Shown here in pieces: positions 23,578 through 32,735 of a stretch of 37,097 bases of DNA. The translations under genes and the position numbers were made by a program. The DNA is from Flavobacterium psychrophilum (GTDB lineage Bacteria > Bacteroidota > Bacteroidia > Flavobacteriales > Flavobacteriaceae), in contig CAMAQD010000027.1 of the NCBI GenBank assembly GCA_945860385.1, positions 1 to 37,097 on the forward strand. The letters run 5' to 3'. The notes below the pieces were generated by a model, which saw nothing but the letters and a program-made list of their open reading frames with translations, was not told the origin of the DNA and searched no databases. Positions within the stretch are counted from its first letter, which is position 1. Each line of letters begins with the position of its first letter.

Positions 23578-26500
23578 TTATTCAATTTCTTTTTCATATT
23601 CCTTGATATGATCAAATTCTGGATAATGTTTTCTGGCTTTTGACCACATCAAATACAGAGCGGGAATTATAAATAAAGTTAAAACTAAGGAAAAAATGGT
23701 ACCACCAACGATGACAACACCCATTCCTATTCTACTTTTCGATGCTGCACCAAGCGACAATGCAATGGGCAAAGCACCTAATGAAATGGCTAAACTGGTC
23801 ATCAAAATTGGTCGAAGACGTGATTCTGCAGCTTCCATAATTGCTTCAAATTTGGGTTTTCCTTGTTCTCTTAATTGGTTTGCAAATTCAACAATCAAAA
23901 TACCGTTTTTCGTTACTAAACCAATAAGCATAATAGTTCCAATCTGGCTAAAAATATTCCAGGTTTGACCAAACAACCATAATGAAAACAGGGCTCCGGC
24001 AACCGCCATTGGCACTGTTAATATGATAATAAATGGATCAATAAAACTTTCGAATTGTGCTGCTAAGATTAAAAATATTAATAATAAGGCTAATCCAAAT
24101 GCAAAAGAAGTGTTGGAACTACTTTCGACAAAATCTCTGGATTCACCACCCAAATCGGTGGTAAAGGTATCGTCTAAAACCTTAGCTTTTATTTCATTCA
24201 TTGCATCAATTCCGTCATTGATACTTTTGCCCGGAGCAAGACCAGCCGATATTGTAGCAGACATATATCGATTATTATGATACAATTGTGGCGGATTACT
24301 TTTCTCTTCAATGGTTACCACATTATCCATTTGAATCATTTCTCCTTTGTTATTTTTAACAAACATTGCCGTCAAATCCATTGGTTTTGAACGGTCTTTT
24401 TGTTCAAATTGGCCTATGACCTGATATTGTTTTCCGTTTCTCATAAAATAACCAAAACGTTGTCCGCTTAAGGAAAGCTGCAAAGTTTGAGCAATGTCAA
24501 TTACGGATATTCCTAAACTCTCGGCTTTTTCCCGGTCGATGGTAACATTGATTTCTGGCTTGTTGAATTTTAAGTTTACATCAGTAGTAGAAAAGGTCTC
24601 GTTTTTCGCTGCTTCATCCATAAACAATGGAATTTTTTCACGAAGTTTCTCAAAGTTGGGCGCTTGAATGATATACTGAATGGGCAAACCACCACGTCTG
24701 TTCACGGAAATCGTGGGTTGTTCTGTCACCGATATTTTGGCTTCCGAATATTTGTTTGTCAATTTGGTTAATTTTTCAGCTATTTCTTTTTGGGAACGGT
24801 CTCGTTCTCCTGGTTCTGTCAAAGAGATTCTGATGAATCCGTTGTTTACCGAAGAGGCTGAAAATCCCGGAGCGGTTATCACCAAAGCTACTTTCTTCTC
24901 CGGAATGGAATCGTCTACCAATTTAGAAATCTCCTGCATGAATCGCTCTGTATAATCGTAAGTCGAGCCTTCAGCAGTATTCATTCTCAGCGTCAAAGCG
25001 CTTCGATCATCATAAGGAGCAGTTTCTTTTTGCAATAAATTGAAAAAGAGGTAAATCAAACCAAAACATACAAATAGAATTGGAAAACTTAACCATTTCT
25101 TTTTCATAAATTGTGACAATTTATTGGCGTAACCTTTATTTAATTTTACAAAATATGGTTCTGTCTGAAGATAAAATTTTGATTTTTTCTGTTCGCCACT
25201 TTTCATTAAATACGCATTCAGCATTGGCGTAAGCGTTAACGAAACAAATGCAGATATTAATACCGCCGCCCCAATGACGACGCCAAATTCCCTAAATAAT
25301 CTACCGACAAATCCCTCAAGAAAAATCACTGGAAGAAATACCGCTGCCAAAGTTATGGAAATGGATATTACAGCAAAAAAGATTTCGTTAGAGCCTTTGA
25401 TGGCGGCTTCAATCGGCGTCATTCCTTCTTCTACTTTTTTGAAAATGTTTTCGGTAACTACAATTCCATCATCGACAACCAATCCCGTTGCCAAAACGAT
25501 GGCGAGCAAAGTCAATACATTTATCGAAAAACCAAAGAGCCACATTATGAAGAAAGTCGCAATTAACGAAACGGGAATATCTATTAATGGCCGGAAAGCA
25601 ATGGCCCAATCCCTAAAAAAAAGAAAGATAATCAAGATCACCAGAATGATTGAAATGCCTAGTGTTTCCGCAACTTCAATAACTGATTTCTCAACAAAAT
25701 AGGTGGTGTCTAAGGCAATATTTAATTTAATATCTTTAGGTAAATCTCTTTTCAGCTTTTCAAATTCTTTGTAAAATGCTTTTGAAATATCTAAATAATT
25801 GGCTCCGGGAAGCGGAACAATGGCAACGCCCACCAACGGTAAGCCAGACTGCGTCATTTTAGTTTCCAAATTTTCAGGACCTAAAACGGCCAAGCCAATA
25901 TCGCTAAAACGAACTATTTTTTCTCCATCAGAACGGATGATAATATTGTTAAATTCTTCAGGAGTGGAGAGATTTCCAACGGTTTTTACGGTAAGTTCGG
26001 TGTTGGCACCTGTAATTTTTCCAGAAGGTAATTCAACATTTTGTTTGTTTAAAGCATTTCTGACTTCTGAAACCGTACAGCCATAAGAAGCTAATTTTAC
26101 GGGGTCAATCCACAAGCGCATTGCATATCTTTTTTGCCCCCAAATTTGTACGCCACTCACGCCTGGAATGGTTTCCAATCGTTGAGAAATTACATTTTCG
26201 GCATAATCACTCAATTCCAATGGGTTTTTGGAATCACTTTGAACCGTCATCGAAATAATAGCATCTCCGTTGGCGTCAGCCTTTGAAACTACTGGTGGAG
26301 CATCAATATCTTGGGGTAAACTTCGGATGGCTTGGGAGACTTTGTCACGAACATCGTTTGCCGCTTCTTCCAGGTTTTTGTTTAGGTTGAACTCGATGGT
26401 TATATTGCTGCTTCCCTGAGTACTTGACGAAGTTACATTCCGAATTCCGTCAATCGAATTGATTGCTTTTTCGAGCGGTTCCGTGATTTGGGACTCAATT

Positions 26501-26673
26501 ATATCCGAATTGGCTCCGGTATAATTGGTTCGAATCGAGACCTGTGCTGGATCAATTGATGGAAATTCCCTGACACCAAGAAAGGTGTAGCCAATAATTC
26601 CAAATAAAACAATTAATAAATTGATAACAATGGTAAATACGGGTCTTCTTATGCTTGTTGTGGATATACTCAT
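23578..26673 (-). CDS. RND efflux pump, HAE1/AcrB-like permease
   Basis: 1031 residues, the full length for hydrophobe/amphiphile efflux RND pumps. The N-terminus ISTTSIRRPVFTIVINLLIV is typical, as is the proton-relay pair Asp401-Asp402 in the fourth membrane helix (LATGLVVDDGIVVTEN). Two large periplasmic domains alternate with twelve membrane helices. The C-terminal half contains GLVTKNGILIVEFANQLREQ and RPILMTSLAISLGALPIALS. It drives export of drugs, detergents or other amphiphiles by proton antiport. It lies between its adaptor (49 bp upstream) and TolC. Substrate range is not readable. Confidence 0.96.
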   Translation of the reverse strand: MSISTTSIRRPVFTIVINLLIVLFGIIGYTFLGVREFPSIDPAQVSIRTNYTGANSDIIESQITEPLEKAINSIDGIRNVTSSSTQGSSNITIEFNLNKNLEEAANDVRDKVSQAIRSLPQDIDAPPVVSKADANGDAIISMTVQSDSKNPLELSDYAENVISQRLETIPGVSGVQIWGQKRYAMRLWIDPVKLASYGCTVSEVRNALNKQNVELPSGKITGANTELTVKTVGNLSTPEEFNNIIIRSDGEKIVRFSDIGLAVLGPENLETKMTQSGLPLVGVAIVPLPGANYLDISKAFYKEFEKLKRDLPKDIKLNIALDTTYFVEKSVIEVAETLGISIILVILIIFLFFRDWAIAFRPLIDIPVSLIATFFIMWLFGFSINVLTLLAIVLATGLVVDDGIVVTENIFKKVEEGMTPIEAAIKGSNEIFFAVISISITLAAVFLPVIFLEGFVGRLFREFGVVIGAAVLISAFVSLTLTPMLNAYLMKSGEQKKSKFYLQTEPYFVKLNKGYANKLSQFMKKKWLSFPILFVCFGLIYLFFNLLQKETAPYDDRSALTLRMNTAEGSTYDYTERFMQEISKLVDDSIPEKKVALVITAPGFSASSVNNGFIRISLTEPGERDRSQKEIAEKLTKLTNKYSEAKISVTEQPTISVNRRGGLPIQYIIQAPNFEKLREKIPLFMDEAAKNETFSTTDVNLKFNKPEINVTIDREKAESLGISVIDIAQTLQLSLSGQRFGYFMRNGKQYQVIGQFEQKDRSKPMDLTAMFVKNNKGEMIQMDNVVTIEEKSNPPQLYHNNRYMSATISAGLAPGKSINDGIDAMNEIKAKVLDDTFTTDLGGESRDFVESSSNTSFAFGLALLLIFLILAAQFESFIDPFIIILTVPMAVAGALFSLWLFGQTWNIFSQIGTIMLIGLVTKNGILIVEFANQLREQGKPKFEAIMEAAESRLRPILMTSLAISLGALPIALSLGAASKSRIGMGVVIVGGTIFSLVLTLFIIPALYLMWSKARKHYPEFDHIKEYEKEIE

Positions 26674-26722
26674 TGAGATTTTTTGATTTTTGATTGCAGA
26701 TTTTAGAATCTAAATACTAAAA

Positions 26723-27781
26723 TTATTTAATTATAACTTTCACAGGCGCTTCTTCTTTCAACGACATAACGCCGCTGGTTAAAAGGGTATCTCCCACTTT
26801 TAGGCCTGAAAGTACTAAAATGGAAGCGTCTGTTCGGGTAGTAGTTTCCACCATAACTTCTTTAGCTTTTCCCTTATTTGAAATGAAAACTTTTTTCCCA
26901 TCTTGCACTGGAATAATGGCTTCAGTCGGAATGACAATGGCGTCTTTAATAATGTCTAAAGGCAGTTCTACATTGGCAAAAGTCCCGGGATATAATTTTC
27001 CGTTTTTGTTTTCTGCAATGGCGCGAACTTGCAATGTTCTGGTTTCGATTTGAACTTCTGGTTCAATGGCGTATATTTTTGCACTATATTTTTCAGTCGA
27101 ACCAGCAACTGTAAAACTTAAATTGGAATTCGGTTTTACCTGATTGGCATATTTTTCAGGGATTGAAAAAGTGATTTTTAATTGGTTAATGTTTACCAAT
27201 TTTGCTACCAACAGGCTGGGAGTGATGTAGGTTCCCGGCGAAATGGAACGCAATCCGATTTTTCCGGAAAACGGAGCTTTAACAGAAGTCTTTGCAATTT
27301 GCGCTTGAATTAATTGAATTTGGGATTGTGCCAATTTATAATCTGCTCTTGCCACATCGTATTCTTCTTGACTTATAGCTTCTTTTTGGAGTAAAAGTTT
27401 GGCTCTTCTTTCGTTTTCTGATGCCAATCCTTGTTTTGTTTTGGCTTGTGCCAATTGTGCTCTCAATTCAATATCATTTACTTTAAAAAGCAATTGTCCT
27501 TTGGATACATTACTTCCTTCTTTAAAATAAATGCCTTCCACAATTCCCGAAATTTCTGAGCGAATTTCCACTTGCTCATTGGCTTCGATGGAACCTGAAA
27601 GCGAAAGATTATTGTCGAAAGTTTGTGTTTTTACAACAATTCCGTTAACGGTCGTCACTTTATTTTTTCCTTCTTTTCCTTTGGAATCGCCGTTCTTGCT
27701 TTTATTGGAGGTAATTCTGTAAGCTATAAAAGCCCCGAAACCTATAATTAATAGGGTATAAATAATGTGTTTTAATTTCAT
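26723..27781 (-). CDS. RND efflux periplasmic adaptor (membrane fusion protein)
   Basis: 352 residues with an N-terminal membrane anchor (IIYTLLIIGFGAFIAYRI) and no lipobox cysteine. The lipoyl halves are SGSIEANEQVEIRSEISGIV and SVKAPFSGKIGLRSISPGTY, flanking a short helical hairpin (about residues 110-160). Beta-barrel (KITFSIPEKYANQVKPNSNL) and membrane-proximal domains follow. First gene of the RND operon, with a TAAATTTG -7-like element 48 bp upstream. Confidence 0.95.
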   Translation of the reverse strand: MKLKHIIYTLLIIGFGAFIAYRITSNKSKNGDSKGKEGKNKVTTVNGIVVKTQTFDNNLSLSGSIEANEQVEIRSEISGIVEGIYFKEGSNVSKGQLLFKVNDIELRAQLAQAKTKQGLASENERRAKLLLQKEAISQEEYDVARADYKLAQSQIQLIQAQIAKTSVKAPFSGKIGLRSISPGTYITPSLLVAKLVNINQLKITFSIPEKYANQVKPNSNLSFTVAGSTEKYSAKIYAIEPEVQIETRTLQVRAIAENKNGKLYPGTFANVELPLDIIKDAIVIPTEAIIPVQDGKKVFISNKGKAKEVMVETTTRTDASILVLSGLKVGDTLLTSGVMSLKEEAPVKVIIK

Positions 27782-27828
27782 AATGGAGTAAAAAGAAAAA
27801 TTATATTTTTCATGTTTGGGTTAATACG

Positions 27829-27836
27829 CAAATTTA
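27829..27836 (-). promoter_or_regulatory. Candidate -7 element of the RND efflux operon
   Basis: On the minus strand TAAATTTG matches TAnnTTTG, 47 bases before the adaptor start. No -33 TTG at the usual spacing is seen. Confidence 0.4.
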
Positions 27837-28008
27837 GGTTTTAGAATTTTGAAAAATGTAGGTTTTGTCAATTATTTAACAACTTATAAGCAAATATTAA
27901 TATTCCAAAAACGGTCTGAGATTAAGACAAAAGAAATATTTTGTGATTTACTGAATAATTAAGATTCATTTCCGTCTGAGCTATAAGGATATATATCCGA
28001 GAAAGACA

Positions 28009-30552
28009 TTAACTGATATAATTCCAAATATTTTTCTTCTTAGTTAACTCAATATAAGTAGCTCTCAATACAGCATTCTCAGGTTTTTGCATCGGTGCAT
28101 CTTCCTTCAAAATTTGTAAGGCATAATTCCTTGCCAATTGTAAAATATCTCTGTCTCTGACAATATCGGCAATTTGGAGGTTAAGAACTCCGCTTTGTTG
28201 GGTTCCCATTAAATCTCCCGGACCTCGCAGTTTGAGATCGACTTCGGCAATTTCGAAACCGTCATTCGTGCTGACCATTGTTTCCATTCTGGTTTTGCTG
28301 TCGGAACTCAATTTGTGGCTCGTCATCAGGATGCAATAACTTTGTTCCGCACCACGACCCACACGACCCCGAAGCTGGTGGAGTTGTGACAATCCAAAAC
28401 GTTCCGCACTTTCAATAATCATTACGCTGGCATTAGGGATGTTTACGCCCACTTCAATGACAGTGGTGGCGACCATAATATTTGTTTTTCCTTCAGCAAA
28501 GCGTTTCATTTCGCCCTCTTTATCGGCGGGTTTCATTTTTCCGTGTAGGATGGAAATAGCATATTGAGGCAATGGAAAATCACGGGAAATGCTCTCGTAA
28601 CCGTCCATCAAATCCTTGAAATCCATAGTTTTCGATTCTTCAATGAGCGGATAGACGATATAAATTTGTCTGCCAAGGGCAATTTCATCCCGAATGAATT
28701 TCCAGACTTTCAGGCGATGGCTGTCAAATCGATGCACGGTTTGAATGGGTTTTCGTCCAGGAGGCAATTCGTCAATCACCGAAATGTCTAAATCGCCATA
28801 TAAACTCATCGCCAAAGTTCGTGGAATAGGAGTGGCGGTCATCACCAAAACGTGGGGCGGTATAGCCCCACCAACCTCCCCAGAAGGGAGGCTTTCTAAT
28901 ATTGAGGTTATTTTTTTTAATATTTCGTCAGTATTTCCGATTATTTCCTCATTACTAAAACGAATTACTTTGAAACCGAGTTCATTTAGGATTTGAGTTC
29001 GCATTTCATCGACTTCCTGCTGTTCAATAGCGTTATGATAGCCGCCATCAACTTCAATAACGAGTTTTTTTTCAATGCATATAAAATCAACAATAAACAT
29101 ATCAATAATATGTTGTCTTCTGAATTTATAAGTTAGGTTATTATTTCTCAAACTCTCCCATAAAACACCTTCAGCTTGTGTATTGTTTTTTTTGTTTTGG
29201 TTTTTGAGTTCTTTTAAAAGACTATAAGTTGAAGGTCTCGCAGTCTTGTATTTTTGTACTATATGCTCAACTTCCCTCCTTTGGAGGGACTGAGGGAGGC
29301 TTCCTTTCTTCCACAATTTCGAACGTTGTTCCACTCCAAAACGATGTTGCTCGTCTATCACGGCTAAACCCAAGTTTTGGAATTTTACTTTGTCTTCCAA
29401 TAAAGCGTGCGTGCCAATTAAGATATGCAAAGTTCCGTTTTCGAGTTCTTCGTGGATGATTCTTCTAGTTGCAATTTTAGTTGAACCAGTCAGTATTTTT
29501 ATGTTGATATTCAGTTCTTTGGCTAATTCTGATAAACCATTGAAATGTTGGTTGGCCAAAATTTCTGTTGGTGCCATCAAACAGGATTGAAAACCATTAT
29601 CCAAGGCAATCAGCATACTCATCAAGGCGACGATTGTTTTTCCAGAACCCACATCGCCTTGCAGCAATCGGTTCATTTGGGCATTGCTTCCCATATCAAT
29701 CCGGATTTCCTTGATGACTCTTTTTTGAGCATTGGTCAACTCAAAAGGCAGGTGATTTTGATAGAAATCATTGAAATAAGCGCCCACTTTCGTAAACGGA
29801 TGTCCTTTTATTTTGTGCTTCCGAATCAGGTTTTTGGTGATTAATTGCAATTGGATATAAAATAATTCCTCGAATTTCAATCGGAATTGGGCTTTCGCCA
29901 AAGCTTCGGCACTTTTGGGAAAATGAATATTGAATAATGCCGCATTTTTCGGAATCAGTTTTAATTCGGCGGTCAAATAATCGGGTAGTGTTTCGGAGAA
30001 TTTGGCTTGGGTTTCCAGGAACAATTGCTGCATCATTTTATTGATTGCCCGATTGGAAATGCCTCGGTTTGCCAAAGTTTCCGTTGAGGGATACACGGGT
30101 TGCATCGCCGAGCGCAGGCTTTGTTCGTGTTCTGCCATCAACTCGATTTCAGGATGCGCCATATTAAAGGTGTTCCCAAATGAAGTGCATTTTCCGAAAA
30201 TCACGCAGATTTCGTTGAGTTTTAAACTCTCGCGAATCCATTTGTGGCCTTGAAACCAAACCAGTTCCATTTGTCCTGTATCATCCACGAATGTGGCAAC
30301 CAATCGTTTCTGGTTTTTGCCAAATTCGACGGTTTTTACGTTGATTATTTTACCGATAATTTGAACTTCGGCAATGTTGTTTTGTAATTCGTTGATCTTG
30401 TAATAGCGTGTCCTGTCGATATAGCGATTGGGAAAAAAATTGAGCAAATGACCGTATTTGTGAATTCCCAATTCCTTGCGCAACAAAGTCCCGCGGTTGG
30501 GGCCGACGCCTTTGAGGTATTCGATGGGAGTTTCCAGGATGTTTTGCTGCAT
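28009..30552 (-). CDS. recG: ATP-dependent DNA helicase RecG with in-frame DUF559 insertion
   Basis: 847 residues, about 150 more than usual. The wedge OB domain is N-terminal (about residues 1-180). The helicase core has Walker A (LLQGDVGSGKT), the motif II region AVIDEQHRFGVEQR, motif III TATPIPRT and the C-terminal QLRGRVGRG. RecG remodels stalled forks and branched DNA. Between motif II (ending SKLWKK, residue 416) and motif III (starting PPHVLVMTATP, residue 565) lies an insert of about 148 residues coding for a DUF559 domain. Removing it leaves about 699 residues, the normal size. The reading frame is intact throughout, so the protein may tolerate the insert. Whether RecG is active is unknown. 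Confidence 0.93.
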   Translation of the reverse strand: MQQNILETPIEYLKGVGPNRGTLLRKELGIHKYGHLLNFFPNRYIDRTRYYKINELQNNIAEVQIIGKIINVKTVEFGKNQKRLVATFVDDTGQMELVWFQGHKWIRESLKLNEICVIFGKCTSFGNTFNMAHPEIELMAEHEQSLRSAMQPVYPSTETLANRGISNRAINKMMQQLFLETQAKFSETLPDYLTAELKLIPKNAALFNIHFPKSAEALAKAQFRLKFEELFYIQLQLITKNLIRKHKIKGHPFTKVGAYFNDFYQNHLPFELTNAQKRVIKEIRIDMGSNAQMNRLLQGDVGSGKTIVALMSMLIALDNGFQSCLMAPTEILANQHFNGLSELAKELNINIKILTGSTKIATRRIIHEELENGTLHILIGTHALLEDKVKFQNLGLAVIDEQHRFGVEQRSKLWKKGSLPQSLQRREVEHIVQKYKTARPSTYSLLKELKNQNKKNNTQAEGVLWESLRNNNLTYKFRRQHIIDMFIVDFICIEKKLVIEVDGGYHNAIEQQEVDEMRTQILNELGFKVIRFSNEEIIGNTDEILKKITSILESLPSGEVGGAIPPHVLVMTATPIPRTLAMSLYGDLDISVIDELPPGRKPIQTVHRFDSHRLKVWKFIRDEIALGRQIYIVYPLIEESKTMDFKDLMDGYESISRDFPLPQYAISILHGKMKPADKEGEMKRFAEGKTNIMVATTVIEVGVNIPNASVMIIESAERFGLSQLHQLRGRVGRGAEQSYCILMTSHKLSSDSKTRMETMVSTNDGFEIAEVDLKLRGPGDLMGTQQSGVLNLQIADIVRDRDILQLARNYALQILKEDAPMQKPENAVLRATYIELTKKKNIWNYIS
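28864..29304 (-). mobile_element. DUF559 endonuclease-like element inserted in frame into recG
   Basis: RecG residues 417-564. The core AEGVLWESLRNNNLTYKF, RRQHIIDMFIVDFICIEKK, LVIEVDGGYHN and LGFKVIRFSNEEI is a complete DUF559 domain of the PD-(D/E)xK/Vsr-like fold, with Asp489 and Glu500 at the expected catalytic places. Both ends are GC-rich and palindromic at DNA level (cctccccagaagggagg at the left, ccctcctttggaggga at the right), and agggaggctt is repeated at both ends. The protein ends (SLPQSLQRREVE and ESLPSGEVGGAI) are translated palindrome. This is the look of a palindromic mobile element that spreads through coding sequence. Confidence 0.85.
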
Positions 30553-30603
30553 AATGTTTATTTGGACACGGATGACGCGTATTTACTTAGTAAAGACGAG
30601 GAC

Positions 30604-30619
30604 CCCGATAGCTATCGGG
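30604..30619. repeat. cccgatagctatcggg palindrome
   Basis: A perfect 16-bp palindrome between recG and the DUF1697 gene. The same palindrome is common between genes in Bacteroidetes (recalled). No strong T run follows, so I do not call it a terminator. Confidence 0.7.
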
Positions 30620-30705
30620 ACGGATTTTTAATTTGATGAAGCGAAGATAGTTTTTTGTTGGGAAATTTGGAAATACATTTGTGGGGTAATTGGATTAGGA
30701 AAAAG

Positions 30706-30713
30706 TATATTTG
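30706..30713 (+). promoter_or_regulatory. Candidate -7 element of the DUF1697 gene
   Basis: TATATTTG matches TAnnTTTG, 21 bases before the ATG at 30735. A TTTG lies upstream but with a long 24-base spacer. Confidence 0.45.
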
Positions 30714-30734
30714 AATTTTAAAAAGTAATAATTT

Positions 30735-31280
30735 ATGACAACTCATCTCGCACTCCTTCGTGGCATCAACGTTTCCGGTCACAATATGATTAAAATGGAC
30801 GCTTTGAAAACGACCTTGGAAGCCGTAGGTTTCCAGAACGTGCAAACCTATATCCAATCGGGAAATGTTTTTGTAGACAGCGAGGATGAAAATGCCGCTG
30901 CTGTTGGTTTCAAAATAAAACAAGAAATCTTTAAGGCTTTTGGTCACGAGGTGCCTATTGTAGTGATTGGAAAATTGGATTTAGAAGCCTGTTTGAAGGA
31001 CAATCCTTTTTTGAAAGAGAAAGATTTTGACATCAAAAAATTATACGTGGCTTTTGTTTCCACAATATTGCGAAGCGACAGTATCAATGATTTAAAAATG
31101 AGTCAGGTAAAACCCGATGAAGCCAGTATTGACGCCAGCAGAATTTACATTAAATATGCCGTAGGCGCAGGGAAAACAAGATTTGACCAAAAATACATCG
31201 AGAAAAAATTGAACGTAACAGCGACCATCCGAAATTGGAACACCGTGACGCAATTGTTGAAATTGTATGAGGAAAAATAA
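30735..31280 (+). CDS. DUF1697 domain protein
   Basis: 181 residues. The N-terminus HLALLRGINVSGHNMIKMDA followed by LKTTLEAVGFQNVQTYIQSG, NVFVD and the C-terminal TRFDQKYIEKKLNVTATIRN with WNTVTQLL are the DUF1697 signature; the normal family length is about 180. Function is unknown; it is widespread and soluble. It is divergent from recG and has its own -7-like element. It converges with a small membrane protein gene whose stop lies 12 bp away. Confidence 0.92.
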   Translation: MTTHLALLRGINVSGHNMIKMDALKTTLEAVGFQNVQTYIQSGNVFVDSEDENAAAVGFKIKQEIFKAFGHEVPIVVIGKLDLEACLKDNPFLKEKDFDIKKLYVAFVSTILRSDSINDLKMSQVKPDEASIDASRIYIKYAVGAGKTRFDQKYIEKKLNVTATIRNWNTVTQLLKLYEEK

Positions 31281-31292
31281 GTCGAATTTACG

Positions 31293-31814
31293 TTACCACA
31301 ATTGTCCCACTTCGTTTTTGAGGAAGGCCAATGCGACACTACTTGGGGATTGTTTGGTCAATAAATCGTTTAAAATAGATTCCCGCAGATGATTGGCATC
31401 ACTTATTTTTTCGTTTTTTGTTGCCAAAAGTATCATTTGAATGGTGGCATTTTTGGCAGTGGTAATAGTGGACCAACATTCTTCTGAAACATAGATTTGT
31501 TGTGCTATATTGTGTTCGTATTCTTGTTCGATTTGGGCAATCACAAAGTTTTGATAATCTATTTTATCATTAGAAATAGGTGCGATTCGTACCAATAACT
31601 GACTCGGATTGATGCGTTCCAAAAACAAAGTCATACGTTCGTATGCTTGTAAACGCAAGGATAAAGTATCTGGTTTGGTTTCTTTTTGCAATAAATAATT
31701 TCTTTTGGCATTCTCATTTTTGGTGTACAGTTCAAAAAAACTATAAGCAACAAATGCCATTATTATTGTGGGTAGCGTATAACTTAACAGTTCTATTATT
31801 CTGGTTGAATCCAT
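31293..31814 (-). CDS. Membrane-anchored hypothetical protein (DUF7935-like)
   Basis: 173 residues from ATG 31814 (MDSTRIIELLSYTLPTIIMA). The open frame extends to 31892, but the upstream part overlaps the divergent promoter region. One N-terminal membrane helix (LLSYTLPTIIMAFVAYSFF) is followed by a soluble helical domain with RLQAYERMTLFLERINPSQL, LVRIAP and YVSEECW. I recall this pattern as a conserved flavobacterial family of unknown function, now DUF7935, but I am not certain of the number. It is divergent from the TauE/SafE gene. Confidence 0.75.
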   Translation of the reverse strand: MDSTRIIELLSYTLPTIIMAFVAYSFFELYTKNENAKRNYLLQKETKPDTLSLRLQAYERMTLFLERINPSQLLVRIAPISNDKIDYQNFVIAQIEQEYEHNIAQQIYVSEECWSTITTAKNATIQMILLATKNEKISDANHLRESILNDLLTKQSPSSVALAFLKNEVGQLW

Positions 31815-31887
31815 TTGTGATTTTCGATTTTTATTTAATTTTTTTAACCAGTGACAAATTAACGAATAAAGAGATAAACTTATATAG

Positions 31888-31895
31888 TACATTTG
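31888..31895 (+). promoter_or_regulatory. Candidate -7 element of the TauE/SafE gene
   Basis: TACATTTG matches TAnnTTTG, 18 bases before the ATG at 31914. No -33 element at standard spacing is seen. Confidence 0.45.
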
Positions 31896-31913
31896 GTAAA
31901 ATTTTATTAAAAA

Positions 31914-32678
31914 ATGGAATCTTACATTATAATTTTACTTTGCCTTGCAGCCTTTGTAGCGGGTTTTATAGATGCAATCGTTGGAGGTGGAGGACTGATT
32001 CAAACGCCGGTTGGTTTGATATTGTTGCCCAATCTTCCGGTTTCCACAGTGATTGGGTCATTGAAAATACCCGCTTTTAGCGGCACTTCCTTTGCTGCTT
32101 ATCAATACTTAAAAAAGGTGGATATGAACTGGAAGTTGTTGGCTATAATGATGCTTTTGGCATTTCCATCGGCCTTTTTGGGTTCGACTTTATTGACGTA
32201 TGTAAGTAATGATTTTATGAAACCTTTATTGCTGGTGGTTCTTTCGCTCTTGGTGGTTTATACCTATGCTCAGAAAAATTTTGGACAACATATCGTAAAA
32301 TCCCATTCGGCCAGAACTCAGGTTTTTTATGCTGTGCTTATTAGTTTTGTGGTGGGTTTTTATGATGGTTTTATTGGACCGGGAACTGGAAGTTTTTTGG
32401 TTTTGGCTTTTATCGCTTTAATGGGATTTGATTTTTTGCACGCTTCTGCCAATGCTAAAATGGTCAATCTGGCGACTAATTTTGGTTCGATTTGTTTGTT
32501 TATGCTGAAAGGTAAAATTATCTGGACCATTGCCATTCCTATGGCATTTAGTAATGCTTTTGGCGGTTGGTTGGGTGCCAAATTAGCCATTAATAAAGGC
32601 AACAAGTTTATCCGAATCTTCTTTTTGGTGGTTGTTATTGGCACCTTAATACGGTTTGCCTATGACGTTTTTTTTTAA
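31914..32678 (+). CDS. TauE/SafE family transporter (sulfite/anion export-like)
   Basis: 254 residues with about eight membrane helices. The two family repeats are visible: AAFVAGFIDAIVGGGGLIQT near the N-terminus and GFYDGFIGPGTGSFLVLAFI at about residue 145. Members export sulfite, sulfoacetate or other organic anions across the inner membrane; the substrate here is unknown. It is monocistronic, with a terminator-like hairpin after it that mainly serves the convergent gene. Confidence 0.92.
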   Translation: MESYIIILLCLAAFVAGFIDAIVGGGGLIQTPVGLILLPNLPVSTVIGSLKIPAFSGTSFAAYQYLKKVDMNWKLLAIMMLLAFPSAFLGSTLLTYVSNDFMKPLLLVVLSLLVVYTYAQKNFGQHIVKSHSARTQVFYAVLISFVVGFYDGFIGPGTGSFLVLAFIALMGFDFLHASANAKMVNLATNFGSICLFMLKGKIIWTIAIPMAFSNAFGGWLGAKLAINKGNKFIRIFFLVVVIGTLIRFAYDVFF

Positions 32679-32689
32679 ATAAACTCCAT

Positions 32690-32714
32690 AAAAAAAACTC
32701 CTCAAAAAAGGAGC
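32690..32714 (-). terminator. Terminator of the DUF4258 gene
   Basis: On the minus strand the stem aaggag-complement (ctcct ... aggag) with a loop of about 6 bases is followed by a run of seven or more T. It lies between the convergent TauE/SafE and DUF4258 genes. Confidence 0.6.
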
Positions 32715-32735
32715 TTCTTCACAAAAGTTGATATT

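Noticed and set aside
28864..29304. Intein in RecG
   Set aside because: No Cys/Ser at the first position, no HN dipeptide before the downstream residue, and no Hint-domain motifs; the domain is DUF559.
30612..30947. Minus-strand 111-residue frame overlapping the DUF1697 gene
   Set aside because: Antisense to the conserved DUF1697 N-terminus; no domain and no promoter-like element found.
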